NCBI GenBank assembly: GCA_963977105.1
Contig: CAXBNI010000001.1
Span: 682,001 to 746,000, forward strand
From: UBA2705 sp963977105
Lineage (GTDB): Bacteria > Pseudomonadota > Alphaproteobacteria > Micavibrionales > Micavibrionaceae
Direction of reading: 5' to 3'
DNA length: 64,000 nt
Part shown: piece by piece, positions 1-8,680 of the stretch
Layout of the letters: every line of letters begins with the position of its first letter
How positions within the stretch are numbered: position 1 is the stretch's first letter
The notes under the pieces: model-generated
Seen by the model: only the letters and a program-made list of their open reading frames with translations
Told to the model about the DNA's origin: nothing
Database searches by the model: none
Made by a program: the position numbers and the translations under genes

Positions 1-55
1 CCTTAAAGCCTTATCGCGTCTTTAACATGTAAACAATTGATAAAAGGAGAAAATG

Positions 56-325
56 ATGTCGATTACTAATGAACGTAAAGCTGAAGTTATAAAAGAATAC
101 GCAACAAAAAAAGACGATACTGGGTCACCAGAAGTTCAAGTTGCTATCCTTACTGAGCGTATTTCTGCGCTTTCTGGTCACATGAAAGACCACAAAAAAG
201 ATTATCACAGCCGCCGTGGTCTTTTGGCTATGGTTGCACGCCGTCGTAAACTTCTTGATTACACACGCGGCAAAAGCGAAGATCGTTACCAGAAGCTTAT
301 TAAAGCTCTTGGCATCCGTAAGTAA
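56..325 (+). CDS. rpsO: 30S ribosomal protein S15
   Basis: Small-subunit primary binding protein that contacts the central domain of 16S rRNA and takes part in the B4 bridge to the 50S subunit. The 89-residue product has the family hallmarks: the TGSPEVQVA stretch at residues 22-30, the HKKDYHSRRGLL segment near the middle, and a C-terminus ending GIRK. Two ATGs lie in tandem at 53 and 56. The AAGGAG motif at 44-49 is only three bases from the first but six from the second, so I chose 56. A strong intrinsic terminator follows at once, so it is probably the last gene of its transcript; whatever precedes it lies outside the window. Confidence 0.97.
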   Translation: MSITNERKAEVIKEYATKKDDTGSPEVQVAILTERISALSGHMKDHKKDYHSRRGLLAMVARRRKLLDYTRGKSEDRYQKLIKALGIRK

Positions 326-345
326 GCTTACACGCTATAGAATGA

Positions 346-382
346 CAAAAGCCCCGGCGCAAATGCGTTTGGGGCTTTTTTT
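346..382 (+). terminator. Intrinsic terminator after rpsO
   Basis: A GCCCC/GGGGC stem preceded by an A run and followed by seven T's lies just downstream of the rpsO stop codon. It is well placed to end the rpsO transcript before the convergent minus-strand gene. Confidence 0.9.
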
Positions 383-401
383 ATGCGCAAAGTGATTCTA
401 A

Positions 402-647
402 TTATGGGCTATTTTTATAACCGTCTTGATTATCCGCTGAGGGTGAGTGCATAAACGCGTTAAAGTGATAAGAAGACGCATAACCAGCAAGCCCGCCAAC
501 TATCGAGCCAAGGACAAGCGCAGCGCCTGTCATCACGAGGTCGTTCGGGGCAATGACATTCATCATATCAACGGTTTTCTCTAGCATTGTTCCTGCTACA
601 GTTGTTCCGAATATTGCTGATAGACTACTATGCTCTTTCATAGCCAC
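402..647 (-). CDS. Small single-pass membrane protein, unknown
   Basis: I do not recognise this 81-residue protein. It has one glycine- and alanine-rich hydrophobic segment at about residues 38-59, with small residues spaced like a membrane helix-packing motif, and polar ends with a Ser/Asn/Asp-rich tail. A clear AGGAG lies a few bases upstream of the ATG, which supports it as a real gene. It follows the tolB terminator on the same strand, so it should be transcribed separately. In many alphaproteobacteria pal would follow tolB in this direction, but this protein has neither a lipobox nor an OmpA-like domain. Confidence 0.6.
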   Translation of the reverse strand: MAMKEHSSLSAIFGTTVAGTMLEKTVDMMNVIAPNDLVMTGAALVLGSIVGGLAGYASSYHFNAFMHSPSADNQDGYKNSP

Positions 648-745
648 TCTCCTCTAACGTGTATTTGTATATGGGAAGAATAGCATAAAAGTTAATAAAC
701 GGTAAAGAAAATGCAGTAAGTCATTGTTTTAAAACAACAACAAAT

Positions 746-775
746 AAAAATCCTTGGCGCAACCAAGGCTTTTTC
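746..775. terminator. Terminator of the tol operon
   Basis: CCTTGG and CCAAGG arms enclose a five-base loop, with an A run on one side and a T run on the other, so the hairpin can act in both directions. It lies 30-60 bases past the tolB stop codon on the minus strand and separates the tol operon from the small membrane gene. Confidence 0.85.
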
Positions 776-803
776 TAATTTTATAACAAACTCAAAAACG
801 ATT

Positions 804-2129
804 TTACTGCTGATTAATCGGCGACCACGCTGGGTCAGAACCATCGACAGGGGTTTCTAACAAACGCTCGTTATATCCCGTCAGGTCAATGGTATAAAGC
901 TTTGCAATACGGTTATTGCCTTGCGGGCGTTCTTTGAAATAGGTTAGTACGCGACCATTTGGCGACCAGCTTGGGCCTTCGACATGGTAAGCGCTTGTAA
1001 TGAGACGCTCGCCGCTGCCATCAGGGCGGATAACGCCGATGTAGAACTTGCCTTGTAGCATTTTTGTAAACGCGATGAGGTCGCCGCGCGGCGACCATAC
1101 AGGGTTTGCATAGCGGCCTTTTTCAAATGTGATGCGATTGGCATTATTGCCATTCGCATCCATGACGTATAGCTGCTGACTGCCGCTACGGTCGGATTCA
1201 AAGACAATCTGTTTGCCATCAGGCGCATATGAAGGTGAAGTCTCAATAGATGGCTGCCTCGTCAGTTTTGTGGCTTGCTTTGATGCTATATCTAGCGCGT
1301 AAATATCAGTGTTACCGTTTTTCGCAAGCGACATAATAACCTTACGCCCATCAGGTGAGAAACGCGGCGCAAAAGTCATGCCCGGAAAGTCGCCCAATAC
1401 ATCTTGACGGCCCGTGTTGAGGTCATAAATATAAACACGTGGTTTGTTGCGGTAATAAGACAGATAGGTAATAGTCTGCATATTTGGTGAGAAACGCGGC
1501 GTTAAGACCAAATGACTACCATCTGTTAAATACTGGTGGTTTGCGCCGTCTTGATCCATAATGGCAAGGCGCTTAACACGCGCCGTAGGCAGGCCTTTTT
1601 CAGAAATATAAACGATGCGCGAGTCAAAGTAACCCTCTTCGCCCGTCAGGCGCTTATAGATAGCGTCTGAGATAATATGTGCAATACGGCGCCAGTTGTC
1701 TTTGGTCGTGGTGTAAGCCATACCAGTGAGCTGCTTTTGCCCATATACATCCCATAGGCGAAACTCAACGCGGGCGCGCCCATCACCGAGCTCGGTCACT
1801 TTACCGGCAACAAGACCTTCAACACCTAGCGCTTTCCACTCAGCGAAGCGCGGCTGTTCAGCCGTTGAAGCTGCGTCTTGGATATATGCTTTTTTATCAG
1901 GGATCTCAAACAGGCCTGTACGTTCCAGATTCGCGCGGATGACATTGCCCATGCCGCGGCCAATTGTGTAAACATTCTCGCTATCATAATGAAAATCAGA
2001 TACCGCAAGTGGAATTTTTTTCACGGTCCCGCGATTGAGTTCAATTTGCAGTTCTGCCCGCGCAGAATGTGCGCCACAGACCATTAATGCGATGATGAGT
2101 AAATTCTGTAGCAATAAACGTATAGGCAT
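804..2129 (-). CDS. tolB: Tol-Pal system periplasmic protein TolB
   Basis: Periplasmic component of the Tol-Pal envelope-constriction machine; it shuttles between Pal and TolA. The 441-residue product starts with a signal peptide whose likely cleavage is after ARA at residue 25. An N-terminal alpha/beta domain follows, then a beta-propeller made of WD40-like PD repeats visible as recurring SPDG/SPNG/SPRG blocks in the second half. Length is normal. It is the last gene of the tolQ-tolR-tolA-tolB run, 14 bases after tolA, and is followed by a terminator. Its usual partner gene pal is not downstream. Confidence 0.96.
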   Translation of the reverse strand: MPIRLLLQNLLIIALMVCGAHSARAELQIELNRGTVKKIPLAVSDFHYDSENVYTIGRGMGNVIRANLERTGLFEIPDKKAYIQDAASTAEQPRFAEWKALGVEGLVAGKVTELGDGRARVEFRLWDVYGQKQLTGMAYTTTKDNWRRIAHIISDAIYKRLTGEEGYFDSRIVYISEKGLPTARVKRLAIMDQDGANHQYLTDGSHLVLTPRFSPNMQTITYLSYYRNKPRVYIYDLNTGRQDVLGDFPGMTFAPRFSPDGRKVIMSLAKNGNTDIYALDIASKQATKLTRQPSIETSPSYAPDGKQIVFESDRSGSQQLYVMDANGNNANRITFEKGRYANPVWSPRGDLIAFTKMLQGKFYIGVIRPDGSGERLITSAYHVEGPSWSPNGRVLTYFKERPQGNNRIAKLYTIDLTGYNERLLETPVDGSDPAWSPINQQ

Positions 2130-2143
2130 TTTAAAAATCCTTC

Positions 2144-3130
2144 TTATAACATTTCGCTTGGGTCAAATTTGATGGTCATTTCTTTCCACTGATCATACTT
2201 ACCTGCTGGTAAGTTTAAAGGGGAACATGATGGGTTAGTCACAGCTCTTGTCGCGCTATCTGCCGCGGCTCTAAAAAACGAATCTGTACTATAGCGCAGC
2301 TTGTCTTTCACTTCATAGCGTCGAATGGTGCGGTCGGGGTTCATATATAACTTAATATAGACAACCAACGCTTGGTCAAAATTCGCCCCCGCGAGCACGT
2401 TCCAACACTGCGCAAGCTGCGAGCGCAGCGCGTCTAGTTCAGACATAGTAATGCGCTGACCCAACGTCGGAGTCTTCGGCGCTGCGGATTGTGCATTGTC
2501 GCCCTCTTCCTCCGCCACGTTTGAATTCTCTGTGATTTGTAAGTTTTTCAGAACAGAATCAAAGCTACGCTCTTCTTTTGCAACTTCTGCCTTTTTCTCT
2601 TCTGGTTTCTTTGGCCGCTTATTTGGTTTTTTCGGCTTGGTCGGCGCCAAGCTGGGCTTTTCTTTGTCAGCCTCTTCAGGCATCGGTACAGAATCCGCAG
2701 GTGGCGGCGGCGCGGTTTCGACCTTGTTCTTTTCACTGTTCACAGTCAGCGGCTGGCTTTTTGCATCAACAGTAGGCGCTGATTTCGGCTTCGGCTTACT
2801 AAGGCTTTCATCAATCTCTGGCTTGGCTTCTGGTTTTACATTTTTAGCGCGTGTTTGTTCATTTTCGTCTTTCGCGCGACTATGCTCACGGGTCGATTCC
2901 GTCTTCTCTGCAATTTCAACGAATTCAACCGCGACAATATCATCCATTTCAATTGATGGATGATCTGGCATAAATGGCAAACCAGCAGTCATGATAAACA
3001 CAACCGCAAAATGCAGTAAAAATGACAGGGTTAAAGCAACAGGCCCCGCATCACTAAGCCACGACGAAGCTGAATACTCCGCCGTCGTTTGCGTGGCGCT
3101 TTGCGCATTATTTGGCTGCACTTTTAACAT
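2144..3130 (-). CDS. tolA: Tol-Pal system protein TolA
   Basis: Inner-membrane anchored protein that spans the periplasm and transmits proton-motive-force energy from TolQR to TolB/Pal. The 328-residue product has a cytoplasmic N-terminus, one membrane helix at about residues 29-52, a long Lys/Glu/Pro-rich domain at about 85-205, and a compact C-terminal domain with the SQLAQCWNV stretch typical of alphaproteobacterial TolA. The low-complexity middle generates many spurious reading frames on the other strand. It lies between tolR (3 bases) and tolB (14 bases) in an evident operon. Confidence 0.93.
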   Translation of the reverse strand: MLKVQPNNAQSATQTTAEYSASSWLSDAGPVALTLSFLLHFAVVFIMTAGLPFMPDHPSIEMDDIVAVEFVEIAEKTESTREHSRAKDENEQTRAKNVKPEAKPEIDESLSKPKPKSAPTVDAKSQPLTVNSEKNKVETAPPPPADSVPMPEEADKEKPSLAPTKPKKPNKRPKKPEEKKAEVAKEERSFDSVLKNLQITENSNVAEEEGDNAQSAAPKTPTLGQRITMSELDALRSQLAQCWNVLAGANFDQALVVYIKLYMNPDRTIRRYEVKDKLRYSTDSFFRAAADSATRAVTNPSCSPLNLPAGKYDQWKEMTIKFDPSEML

Positions 3131-3133
3131 TAA

Positions 3134-3586
3134 CTACTTTGAACTATCTTTTGTCGATACTAGCGCCACTTTATTAAAGCCTTCGCGGTTAATGCCGCCC
3201 AAAACTTCCATCACACGGCCATATTCAAGCCCTTGATCAGCACGAATATAAATACGGCGATCCAAGTCACGCCCTGTTACCGAACGCAGAAACGGTATAA
3301 GGCGTTCCTTTAATATTTCCTGTTCCCCGACAAAAAGCTTCCCGTCTTTTTGTACGGTAATTTCAATCGGGCTTTCATCTTCATTTTTTAGTGCCGATGC
3401 GTCAGACCGCGGCAAGTCCACGGCAACGCCCGCAGTTAAAAGCGGCGCAGAGACCATAAAGACAATTAACAAAACGAGCATAACATCAACAAACGGCGTC
3501 ACGTTAATTTCTGACATTGGCTGAAAACCACGGCGGCGCGTACCCGGCGTGCGTTTCCATGACATGTTTCCTGAACTCATCCCCAT
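3134..3586 (-). CDS. tolR: Tol-Pal system protein TolR
   Basis: ExbD/TolR family subunit that with TolQ forms the proton-driven motor. The 150-residue product has a basic N-terminal stretch, then the family signature SEINVTPFVDVMLVLLIVF with the membrane helix at about 33-51. Asp34 corresponds to the essential membrane Asp of TolR. A periplasmic domain follows. The annotated ATG may not be the true start, since Met3 and Met8 are also possible. The gap to tolQ is two bases. Confidence 0.95.
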   Translation of the reverse strand: MGMSSGNMSWKRTPGTRRRGFQPMSEINVTPFVDVMLVLLIVFMVSAPLLTAGVAVDLPRSDASALKNEDESPIEITVQKDGKLFVGEQEILKERLIPFLRSVTGRDLDRRIYIRADQGLEYGRVMEVLGGINREGFNKVALVSTKDSSK

Positions 3587-3588
3587 GA

Positions 3589-4368
3589 TTATGCCGCCTG
3601 ATCTGTTGTATTATGCGTGACATCGCCTTGGTCAAGGTGACGTGACAAAATCGCGATAAACTCGGTCGTAAAAGCATCTAGGCGGTCAGCATAACGGTTC
3701 AGGCTTGTTGAGAACACGTTAAATGCAATCACGGCAGGAATAGCCGCCACCAAGCCAAGAGCCGTCGCAAACAAAGCCTCTGCAATACCTGGGGCAACAA
3801 CAGCAAGCGAAGTATCTTTCGTCGCTGCAATTGCAGAAAAACTGTTCATGATCCCCCAGACAGTACCAAACAGACCGATAAATGGCGCAGTTGAACCGAC
3901 AGATGCCAAAAACGTCATGCCGCGTTCAAGTAATTGCATTTCGCGGTTAATCGCAAGCCCCATTGCCCGTTCTACACGCTGCTTTAATGAGGCTTGCAAG
4001 CTTTCTGAAGATGGAATGCCGGCTGAAACGCCGCTCTGCCATTCTTCCATGCCTGCCGTGAAGGTTGCCAGTAGCGGGTCGCCATTACGGGACTTCACAC
4101 GGTCATATAATTTATCCAGTGGCTCACCTGACCAAAACGCATCTTCAAAACGGTCGGCGCGTTTGTTCAGCGCGATTAAGCGGCTACGCTTGGTAATGAT
4201 GATTGACCAGCACCAAAATGATGCAAAAATAAGCATCATCATCACGACTTTAACAATTAAGTCAGCTTCCAAAAACAGGCCGATCATTGACATATCATGT
4301 GCGCCAACGCTGTTTCCTACGGCTACGCCATCAACAGCGCCAATTGCTGTGCTTACTTCATTCGCCAT
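3589..4368 (-). CDS. tolQ: Tol-Pal system protein TolQ
   Basis: MotA/TolQ/ExbB-type proton channel subunit with TolR. The 259-residue product has three predicted membrane helices, at about 36-58, 151-178 and 193-218. The second and third carry the family blocks FIGLFGTVWGIM and GIAEALFATALGLVAAIPA. The start overlaps the end of ybgC by 11 bases, so the two are translationally linked within the long minus-strand operon. Confidence 0.96.
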   Translation of the reverse strand: MANEVSTAIGAVDGVAVGNSVGAHDMSMIGLFLEADLIVKVVMMMLIFASFWCWSIIITKRSRLIALNKRADRFEDAFWSGEPLDKLYDRVKSRNGDPLLATFTAGMEEWQSGVSAGIPSSESLQASLKQRVERAMGLAINREMQLLERGMTFLASVGSTAPFIGLFGTVWGIMNSFSAIAATKDTSLAVVAPGIAEALFATALGLVAAIPAVIAFNVFSTSLNRYADRLDAFTTEFIAILSRHLDQGDVTHNTTDQAA

Positions 4369-4756
4369 TCATTCTCTCCTTAATAAAAGAAGGCCACTTC
4401 TTTGGTTTTGTGTTCGTATCAACACAGACCAAAGTTACGTCCATTTCAAAAATCTTTTCGTCGTTTTTCGTTACAATTTGTTTCATATCAAGCGATGCGC
4501 CGCCAATGCGTTCAACGGATGTTGTTAATTTCAGCATATCATCCAAATGCGCAGGTAAGTAATAATCCGCCTTGAGGGCGCGGACAACAAATAAAAGGCC
4601 AAGTTCATCATGTATTTGCTTATTTTCAACATCTATCGCACGTAAAAATTCGGTACGTCCACGCTCCGCATATTTCATGTAGTTACCATAGAAGACAACG
4701 CCCCCTGCATCGGTGTCTTCATAATATACGCGAATATCTATACTATGTGTTTTCAT
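4358..4756 (-). CDS. ybgC: Tol-Pal-associated acyl-CoA thioesterase YbgC
   Basis: Hotdog-fold acyl-CoA thioesterase that nearly always precedes tolQ; in other bacteria it is linked to phospholipid metabolism. The 132-residue product has the signature YYEDTDAGGVVFYGNY near the N-terminus, with Asp16 as the presumed catalytic residue, followed by the ERGRTEFLR helix. It overlaps ruvB by four bases (ATGA) upstream and tolQ by 11 bases downstream, which welds the recombination and envelope parts of the operon together. Confidence 0.94.
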   Translation of the reverse strand: MKTHSIDIRVYYEDTDAGGVVFYGNYMKYAERGRTEFLRAIDVENKQIHDELGLLFVVRALKADYYLPAHLDDMLKLTTSVERIGGASLDMKQIVTKNDEKIFEMDVTLVCVDTNTKPKKWPSFIKERMNGE

Positions 4757-5814
4757 GATAAGTCATCATCCAATAAGTTGCCTTGGTTTAAATGCGTTTT
4801 GCGCGGTGGGTTTAAGCCCAAATACGCATAAGCGGCCTGTGAGAGCATACGCCCGCGCGGGGTACGCTGTATCAAGCCTTTTTGTAACAAATAAGGCTCG
4901 ATAACGTCTTCGATAACGTCACGTTCCTCTGATAGCGCAGCGGCAATCGTATCCACTCCGACAGGGCCGCCGCCGTAATTTTCAGCAATCCCCGTTAAAT
5001 ACAAACGGTCCATTGAGTCCAAACCCTGCGCATCAACTTCCAAACGCTGCAATGCGCCATCGGCGATTTTTGCCGTGACTAACTTTGCTCCCGCAACGGA
5101 TGCAAAATCACGCACGCGACGTGTCAGCCGCCCTGCAATGCGCGGCGTCCCACGTGAACGGTTGGCAATTTCAAAAGCGCCCTCTTCGTCAATCTGCATA
5201 TCAAGCTTTGATGATAAACGCACAACAATGCGCGTGAGTTCCTGCGGCGTATAAAACTCCAAACGCACAGGAATACCAAAACGGTCACGTAGTGGGTTGG
5301 TTAACAGCCCGCTGCGGGTTGTTGCGCCGACCAATGTAAAGGGCGGCAATTCAATTTGAACGGAACGCGCCGCTGGCCCTTCGCCAATCACGAGGTCAAG
5401 CTTGCCGTCTTCCATTGCCGGATAAAGAATTTCTTCTACGGCTGGGTTTAGACGGTGGATTTCGTCAATGAACAATACGTCATGGGGCTGTAAATTAGTT
5501 AAAATCGCGGCAAGGTCACCAGATTTTGCAATCACAGGCCCTGATGTCGCGCGAAAACCAACGCCTAATTCACGCGCAATAATTTGCGCCAAAGTTGTTT
5601 TGCCTAAACCTGGCGGGCCATAAAGCAAAACATGATCCATTGCGTCTTCGCGCTGTTTGGCAGCAGTGACAAAAACGCGCAGATTTTCGCGGGCTTTTTC
5701 TTGGCCGATGAATTCTTCAATCGTCAGTGGGCGCAGTGAATGTTCATCGCTGCGTTCCTCCTGATCTGCCATTGGTTCAAAATCTTCGGCGCGCTCGCCG
5801 CTTTCTTGAATCAT
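4753..5814 (-). CDS. ruvB: Holliday junction branch migration ATPase RuvB
   Basis: Hexameric AAA+ motor that drives branch migration with RuvA. The 353-residue product shows Walker A GPPGLGKT at 66-73, Walker B with DEIH at 117-120, the sensor-1 block GATTRSGLL, the LRDRFG arginine-finger region and a C-terminal winged helix. The first 25 or so residues are an acidic extension. The ATG overlaps the ruvA stop codon (four bases), typical of translational coupling. Confidence 0.98.
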   Translation of the reverse strand: MIQESGERAEDFEPMADQEERSDEHSLRPLTIEEFIGQEKARENLRVFVTAAKQREDAMDHVLLYGPPGLGKTTLAQIIARELGVGFRATSGPVIAKSGDLAAILTNLQPHDVLFIDEIHRLNPAVEEILYPAMEDGKLDLVIGEGPAARSVQIELPPFTLVGATTRSGLLTNPLRDRFGIPVRLEFYTPQELTRIVVRLSSKLDMQIDEEGAFEIANRSRGTPRIAGRLTRRVRDFASVAGAKLVTAKIADGALQRLEVDAQGLDSMDRLYLTGIAENYGGGPVGVDTIAAALSEERDVIEDVIEPYLLQKGLIQRTPRGRMLSQAAYAYLGLNPPRKTHLNQGNLLDDDLS

Positions 5815-6467
5815 GATACTAACTCCTTAAGGCCTGCGCTAATTAACAAGCCTAAATCAGGATCTTTTTTGAATTTACTGCGTGCCGAGATAACCGCCTT
5901 ATATGCCTCTGCGCGGGCATAACCAAGGTTAATCAATGCAGAAAGCGCATCTTGATTGAGCTGATTATCATTACCTTCCGCCGTAATGTTAACAGTGCCG
6001 CCTGCGGCTTTATCATCGCCAGATGGAGAAGACTGCGCGCTTGCTGCGCCCATGCCGATATCCATTTTTGACACTTTATCTTTTAGCTCGGTGATAATAC
6101 GCACAGCAAGCTTTGGGCCCACGCCTTCAGCTTGGCGGACGACTTCCTTGTCACCTGACATCACAGCCATAACAAGTTGATCCGCAGGGCAAGCACTAAG
6201 GATCGCAATACCGACCTTCGCGCCAACACCTTGAACCGATGTTAACAGCTTGTACCATGCCTGCTCCTCGGCGGACGCAAAGCCAAATAACGTCATGCTG
6301 TCTTCGCGGACTTGCATTTCAATTAACAATGCGACATCAGAGCCAACATCACCAATAACAGATAACGTTTTGGCAGAAGCATGCACCATGTAACACACGC
6401 CGCCGACATCAATGATAAGGTAATCACTGCCGAGCGTGTCTATTTTGCCTTTTAACTTCGCAATCAT
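5811..6467 (-). CDS. ruvA: Holliday junction DNA helicase subunit RuvA
   Basis: Tetrameric junction-binding protein that loads RuvB. The 218-residue product has an N-terminal OB fold, a central pair of helix-hairpin-helix elements (KLLTSVQGVGAKVGI and the EGVGPKLAVRII block), a Ser/Gly/Asp-rich linker, and a C-terminal RuvB-binding domain from about 165 on. Length is in the usual range with a slightly long linker. It lies between ruvC (18 bases upstream) and ruvB (four-base overlap). Confidence 0.97.
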   Translation of the reverse strand: MIAKLKGKIDTLGSDYLIIDVGGVCYMVHASAKTLSVIGDVGSDVALLIEMQVREDSMTLFGFASAEEQAWYKLLTSVQGVGAKVGIAILSACPADQLVMAVMSGDKEVVRQAEGVGPKLAVRIITELKDKVSKMDIGMGAASAQSSPSGDDKAAGGTVNITAEGNDNQLNQDALSALINLGYARAEAYKAVISARSKFKKDPDLGLLISAGLKELVS

Positions 6468-6485
6468 CTCTTCAGTTCCTCATTT

Positions 6486-6995
6486 TTAAAAAATTTGTTT
6501 GTTATGCGTAATAAGCCGCGATTGTATATGGTGACCATGACATATCGCAACGGCTAAGGCGTCGGCTTCATCTTCGCTAATTTTACCAATCGCGGGCAGC
6601 AGCGTTTTAACCATCATACCCATTTGATCTTTACTGGCACGCCCTGTGCCAACGACTGACTTTTTAATGACTGTCGGGGCATATTCGCCAACATCTATGC
6701 CAGTGCGTGCTGCGGACATTAAACATACGCCGCGCGCCTGACCAAGTTTTAAGGCCGATGCTGGGTTCTGATTAACGAAAGTTTCTTCAACCGCCGCTTC
6801 ATCAATCGTGAAATCGCGCAGTACATCGGCTAGGCCAGCATCAATTTGCACTAAACGTTTTGCCGTGGCGTCAACCGGCTTGGTTTTAATTAAGCCGCTG
6901 CCAATAAAACGCAATAGGCCAGAGCGAAATTCAACAACGCCCCAGCCTGTACGATGTAAACCTGGGTCTATGCCCAATACGCGTGTAATGATCAC
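6486..6995 (-). CDS. ruvC: Crossover junction endodeoxyribonuclease RuvC
   Basis: Resolvase that cuts Holliday junctions symmetrically. The 169-residue product keeps the four metal-binding acids of the family at Asp10 (GIDPGLHRTGWG), Glu70, Asp142 and Asp145 (EDEADALAVAICH). The predicted start is a GTG five bases after the yebC stop codon, so the upstream gene probably helps its translation. The order ruvC-ruvA-ruvB on one strand is standard. Confidence 0.97.
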   Translation of the reverse strand: MIITRVLGIDPGLHRTGWGVVEFRSGLLRFIGSGLIKTKPVDATAKRLVQIDAGLADVLRDFTIDEAAVEETFVNQNPASALKLGQARGVCLMSAARTGIDVGEYAPTVIKKSVVGTGRASKDQMGMMVKTLLPAIGKISEDEADALAVAICHGHHIQSRLITHNKQIF

Positions 6996-7000
6996 CTAAA

Positions 7001-7753
7001 TTATGCCTCCATAAATTTCTGCATAATTTCTTCTGTAAGTTCTAAGTTACTTGTGACATTTTGCACGTCATCATTATCTTCTAAAACGTCAATAAGTTTC
7101 AATACGCTGACCGCTTGGTCTACGGTAACTTCCGCATTAACGTTTGCACGCCAAACAAGGCCCTGCTCTTGCGGCTCACCAAATGTTGTTTCTAGTGCGT
7201 CACGCACGACGGCAAAATCCTCAGGAGCGGTTGTAATGTCATGCGTTTCGTCGTCACTGGCAACGTCTTCTGCACCAGCTTCTAAGGCTGCTTCGAACAC
7301 AGTATCTGCATCGCCTTTATCAAGCGGAAATATAATTTCACCTTTACGGTCAAACATAAAACCAACTGAACCTGTTTCACCAAGATTGCCGCCATATTTA
7401 GAAAATGTTGAGCGCACATCAGATGCAGTGCGGTTTTTATTGTCTGATAGACATTCAACGATAATCGCCACGCCTGCAGGGCCGTAACCTTCGTAGCGAA
7501 TTTCAAAGTAATCATCACCATCGTCAGAGCCTACGCCTTTTTGGATAGCGCGCTCAATACCATCCTTCGGCATGGACTGGCCGCGCGCTGTTGCAATTGC
7601 TAAGCGCAAGCGTGGGTTCATATCCGCATCACCGCCGCCAAGCTTTGCCGCTACTGTAATTTCTCGACCAAGCTTTGAGAATAACTTTGAACGCTTTTTA
7701 TCTTGCGCGCCCTTACGGTGCTGAATGTTTTTAAATTTGGAATGACCTGCCAT
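7001..7753 (-). CDS. yebC: YebC/PmpR family regulatory protein
   Basis: Member of the YebC/TACO1 family, variously described as transcriptional regulators or translation factors for difficult peptide motifs. The 250-residue product begins with the invariant MAGHSKFKNIQHRKGAQD block and has the usual three-domain layout and length. Its position ahead of ruvC is conserved across alphaproteobacteria. The gap to ruvC is five bases. It is divergent from the response-regulator gene, with about 200 bases between the start codons that must hold both promoters. Confidence 0.96.
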   Translation of the reverse strand: MAGHSKFKNIQHRKGAQDKKRSKLFSKLGREITVAAKLGGGDADMNPRLRLAIATARGQSMPKDGIERAIQKGVGSDDGDDYFEIRYEGYGPAGVAIIVECLSDNKNRTASDVRSTFSKYGGNLGETGSVGFMFDRKGEIIFPLDKGDADTVFEAALEAGAEDVASDDETHDITTAPEDFAVVRDALETTFGEPQEQGLVWRANVNAEVTVDQAVSVLKLIDVLEDNDDVQNVTSNLELTEEIMQKFMEA

Positions 7754-7961
7754 GCGTTCGACCTTTTAATCTGTTTTTTTGGATAGCGAATAGCGTATCC
7801 TAAGATATTACTAACCCCTTTATAATACTGGTTCCACACGGTTTCAAGGAAGGTCTGTCTAAAAAAAGATTTAATTATCAGATATTTTTAATCTTTTACA
7901 TACAAAACTGTGTAATAATGTGTTTAGGATTTTTTTTTACAACTACATTTTTATCAATTTT

Positions 7962-8618
7962 ATGGCATATGATTTTAAGTCTGTAACTATTCTAGTGGTC
8001 GATGACAACCACCCGATGCTCGAAATTACCAAATCTCTGCTCCTTACTTTTGGCGTGGGTAATGTTTTGACAGCAAAAGACGGCAAACGCGGGTTTGAGC
8101 TATATCAGCAATACAAACCTGATCTCATCATCACAGATTGGATGATGCAACCAATTGACGGTATTGAGCTTGCGAAAAAAATTAGGCGTGAACGCGACAC
8201 AGTCAACCCCTACATCCCCATTGTTTTAATGACAGGATTCACCGAAAAGCATCGTATTTTCGAAGCTCGCGACGAGGGCATTACTGAAATCCTCGTTAAG
8301 CCCTTCAAGGCAAGGGATTTATACAAACGCCTCTACCAAATCATTGAAAAACCACGTCAATTTGTGCGCGCAGAAGACTTTTTTGGCCCTGATAGACGCC
8401 GCCTTAGCGAAGAACGCTATAGTGGCCACCGCCGCCGACAGAACGACGTTGAAAAAATGTTCCCTGCAAGCCGTTCCGAGATGTCCAATGCAACGAAAAA
8501 AGATTTAGCCAAAGCCCGAGAACACCTCGATACGGTACGGGATGAAGCAGGCATAAAGAAAAATGAAGAAATTACGATTGAGGATTACGATATTGCTTTT
8601 GTAGACTCTGAAGAGTAA
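7962..8618 (+). CDS. CheY-like response regulator, copy 1
   Basis: Receiver-domain protein of 218 residues without a recognised DNA-binding output. The receiver occupies about residues 8-125: acidic pocket Asp14/Asp15, phospho-acceptor Asp59 in ITDWMM, the MTGF switch region, and Lys in LVKPF. A conserved tail motif FFGPDRRR follows, then a long charged region rich in Lys/Glu. An in-frame GTG at 7920 would add 14 hydrophobic residues with no Shine-Dalgarno, so I prefer the ATG at 7962. It is followed 62 bases later by a partner gene; a second copy of the same pair lies at 43875-44921. No histidine kinase is nearby. Confidence 0.9.
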   Translation: MAYDFKSVTILVVDDNHPMLEITKSLLLTFGVGNVLTAKDGKRGFELYQQYKPDLIITDWMMQPIDGIELAKKIRRERDTVNPYIPIVLMTGFTEKHRIFEARDEGITEILVKPFKARDLYKRLYQIIEKPRQFVRAEDFFGPDRRRLSEERYSGHRRRQNDVEKMFPASRSEMSNATKKDLAKAREHLDTVRDEAGIKKNEEITIEDYDIAFVDSEE

Positions 8619-8680
8619 TAAGAACAAATTAGAGTGTAAACAGAGTAAGAACACATTAAAGTAAAAGGCAGCCAACTATT

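Noticed and set aside
2496..2963. A 155-residue plus-strand frame inside tolA
   Set aside because: Antisense shadow produced by the low-complexity Lys/Glu/Pro-rich region of TolA.
7754..7961. A second short gene in the gap between yebC and the response regulator
   Set aside because: Very AT-rich with stop codons in all frames and no ribosome-binding site; read as promoter DNA.
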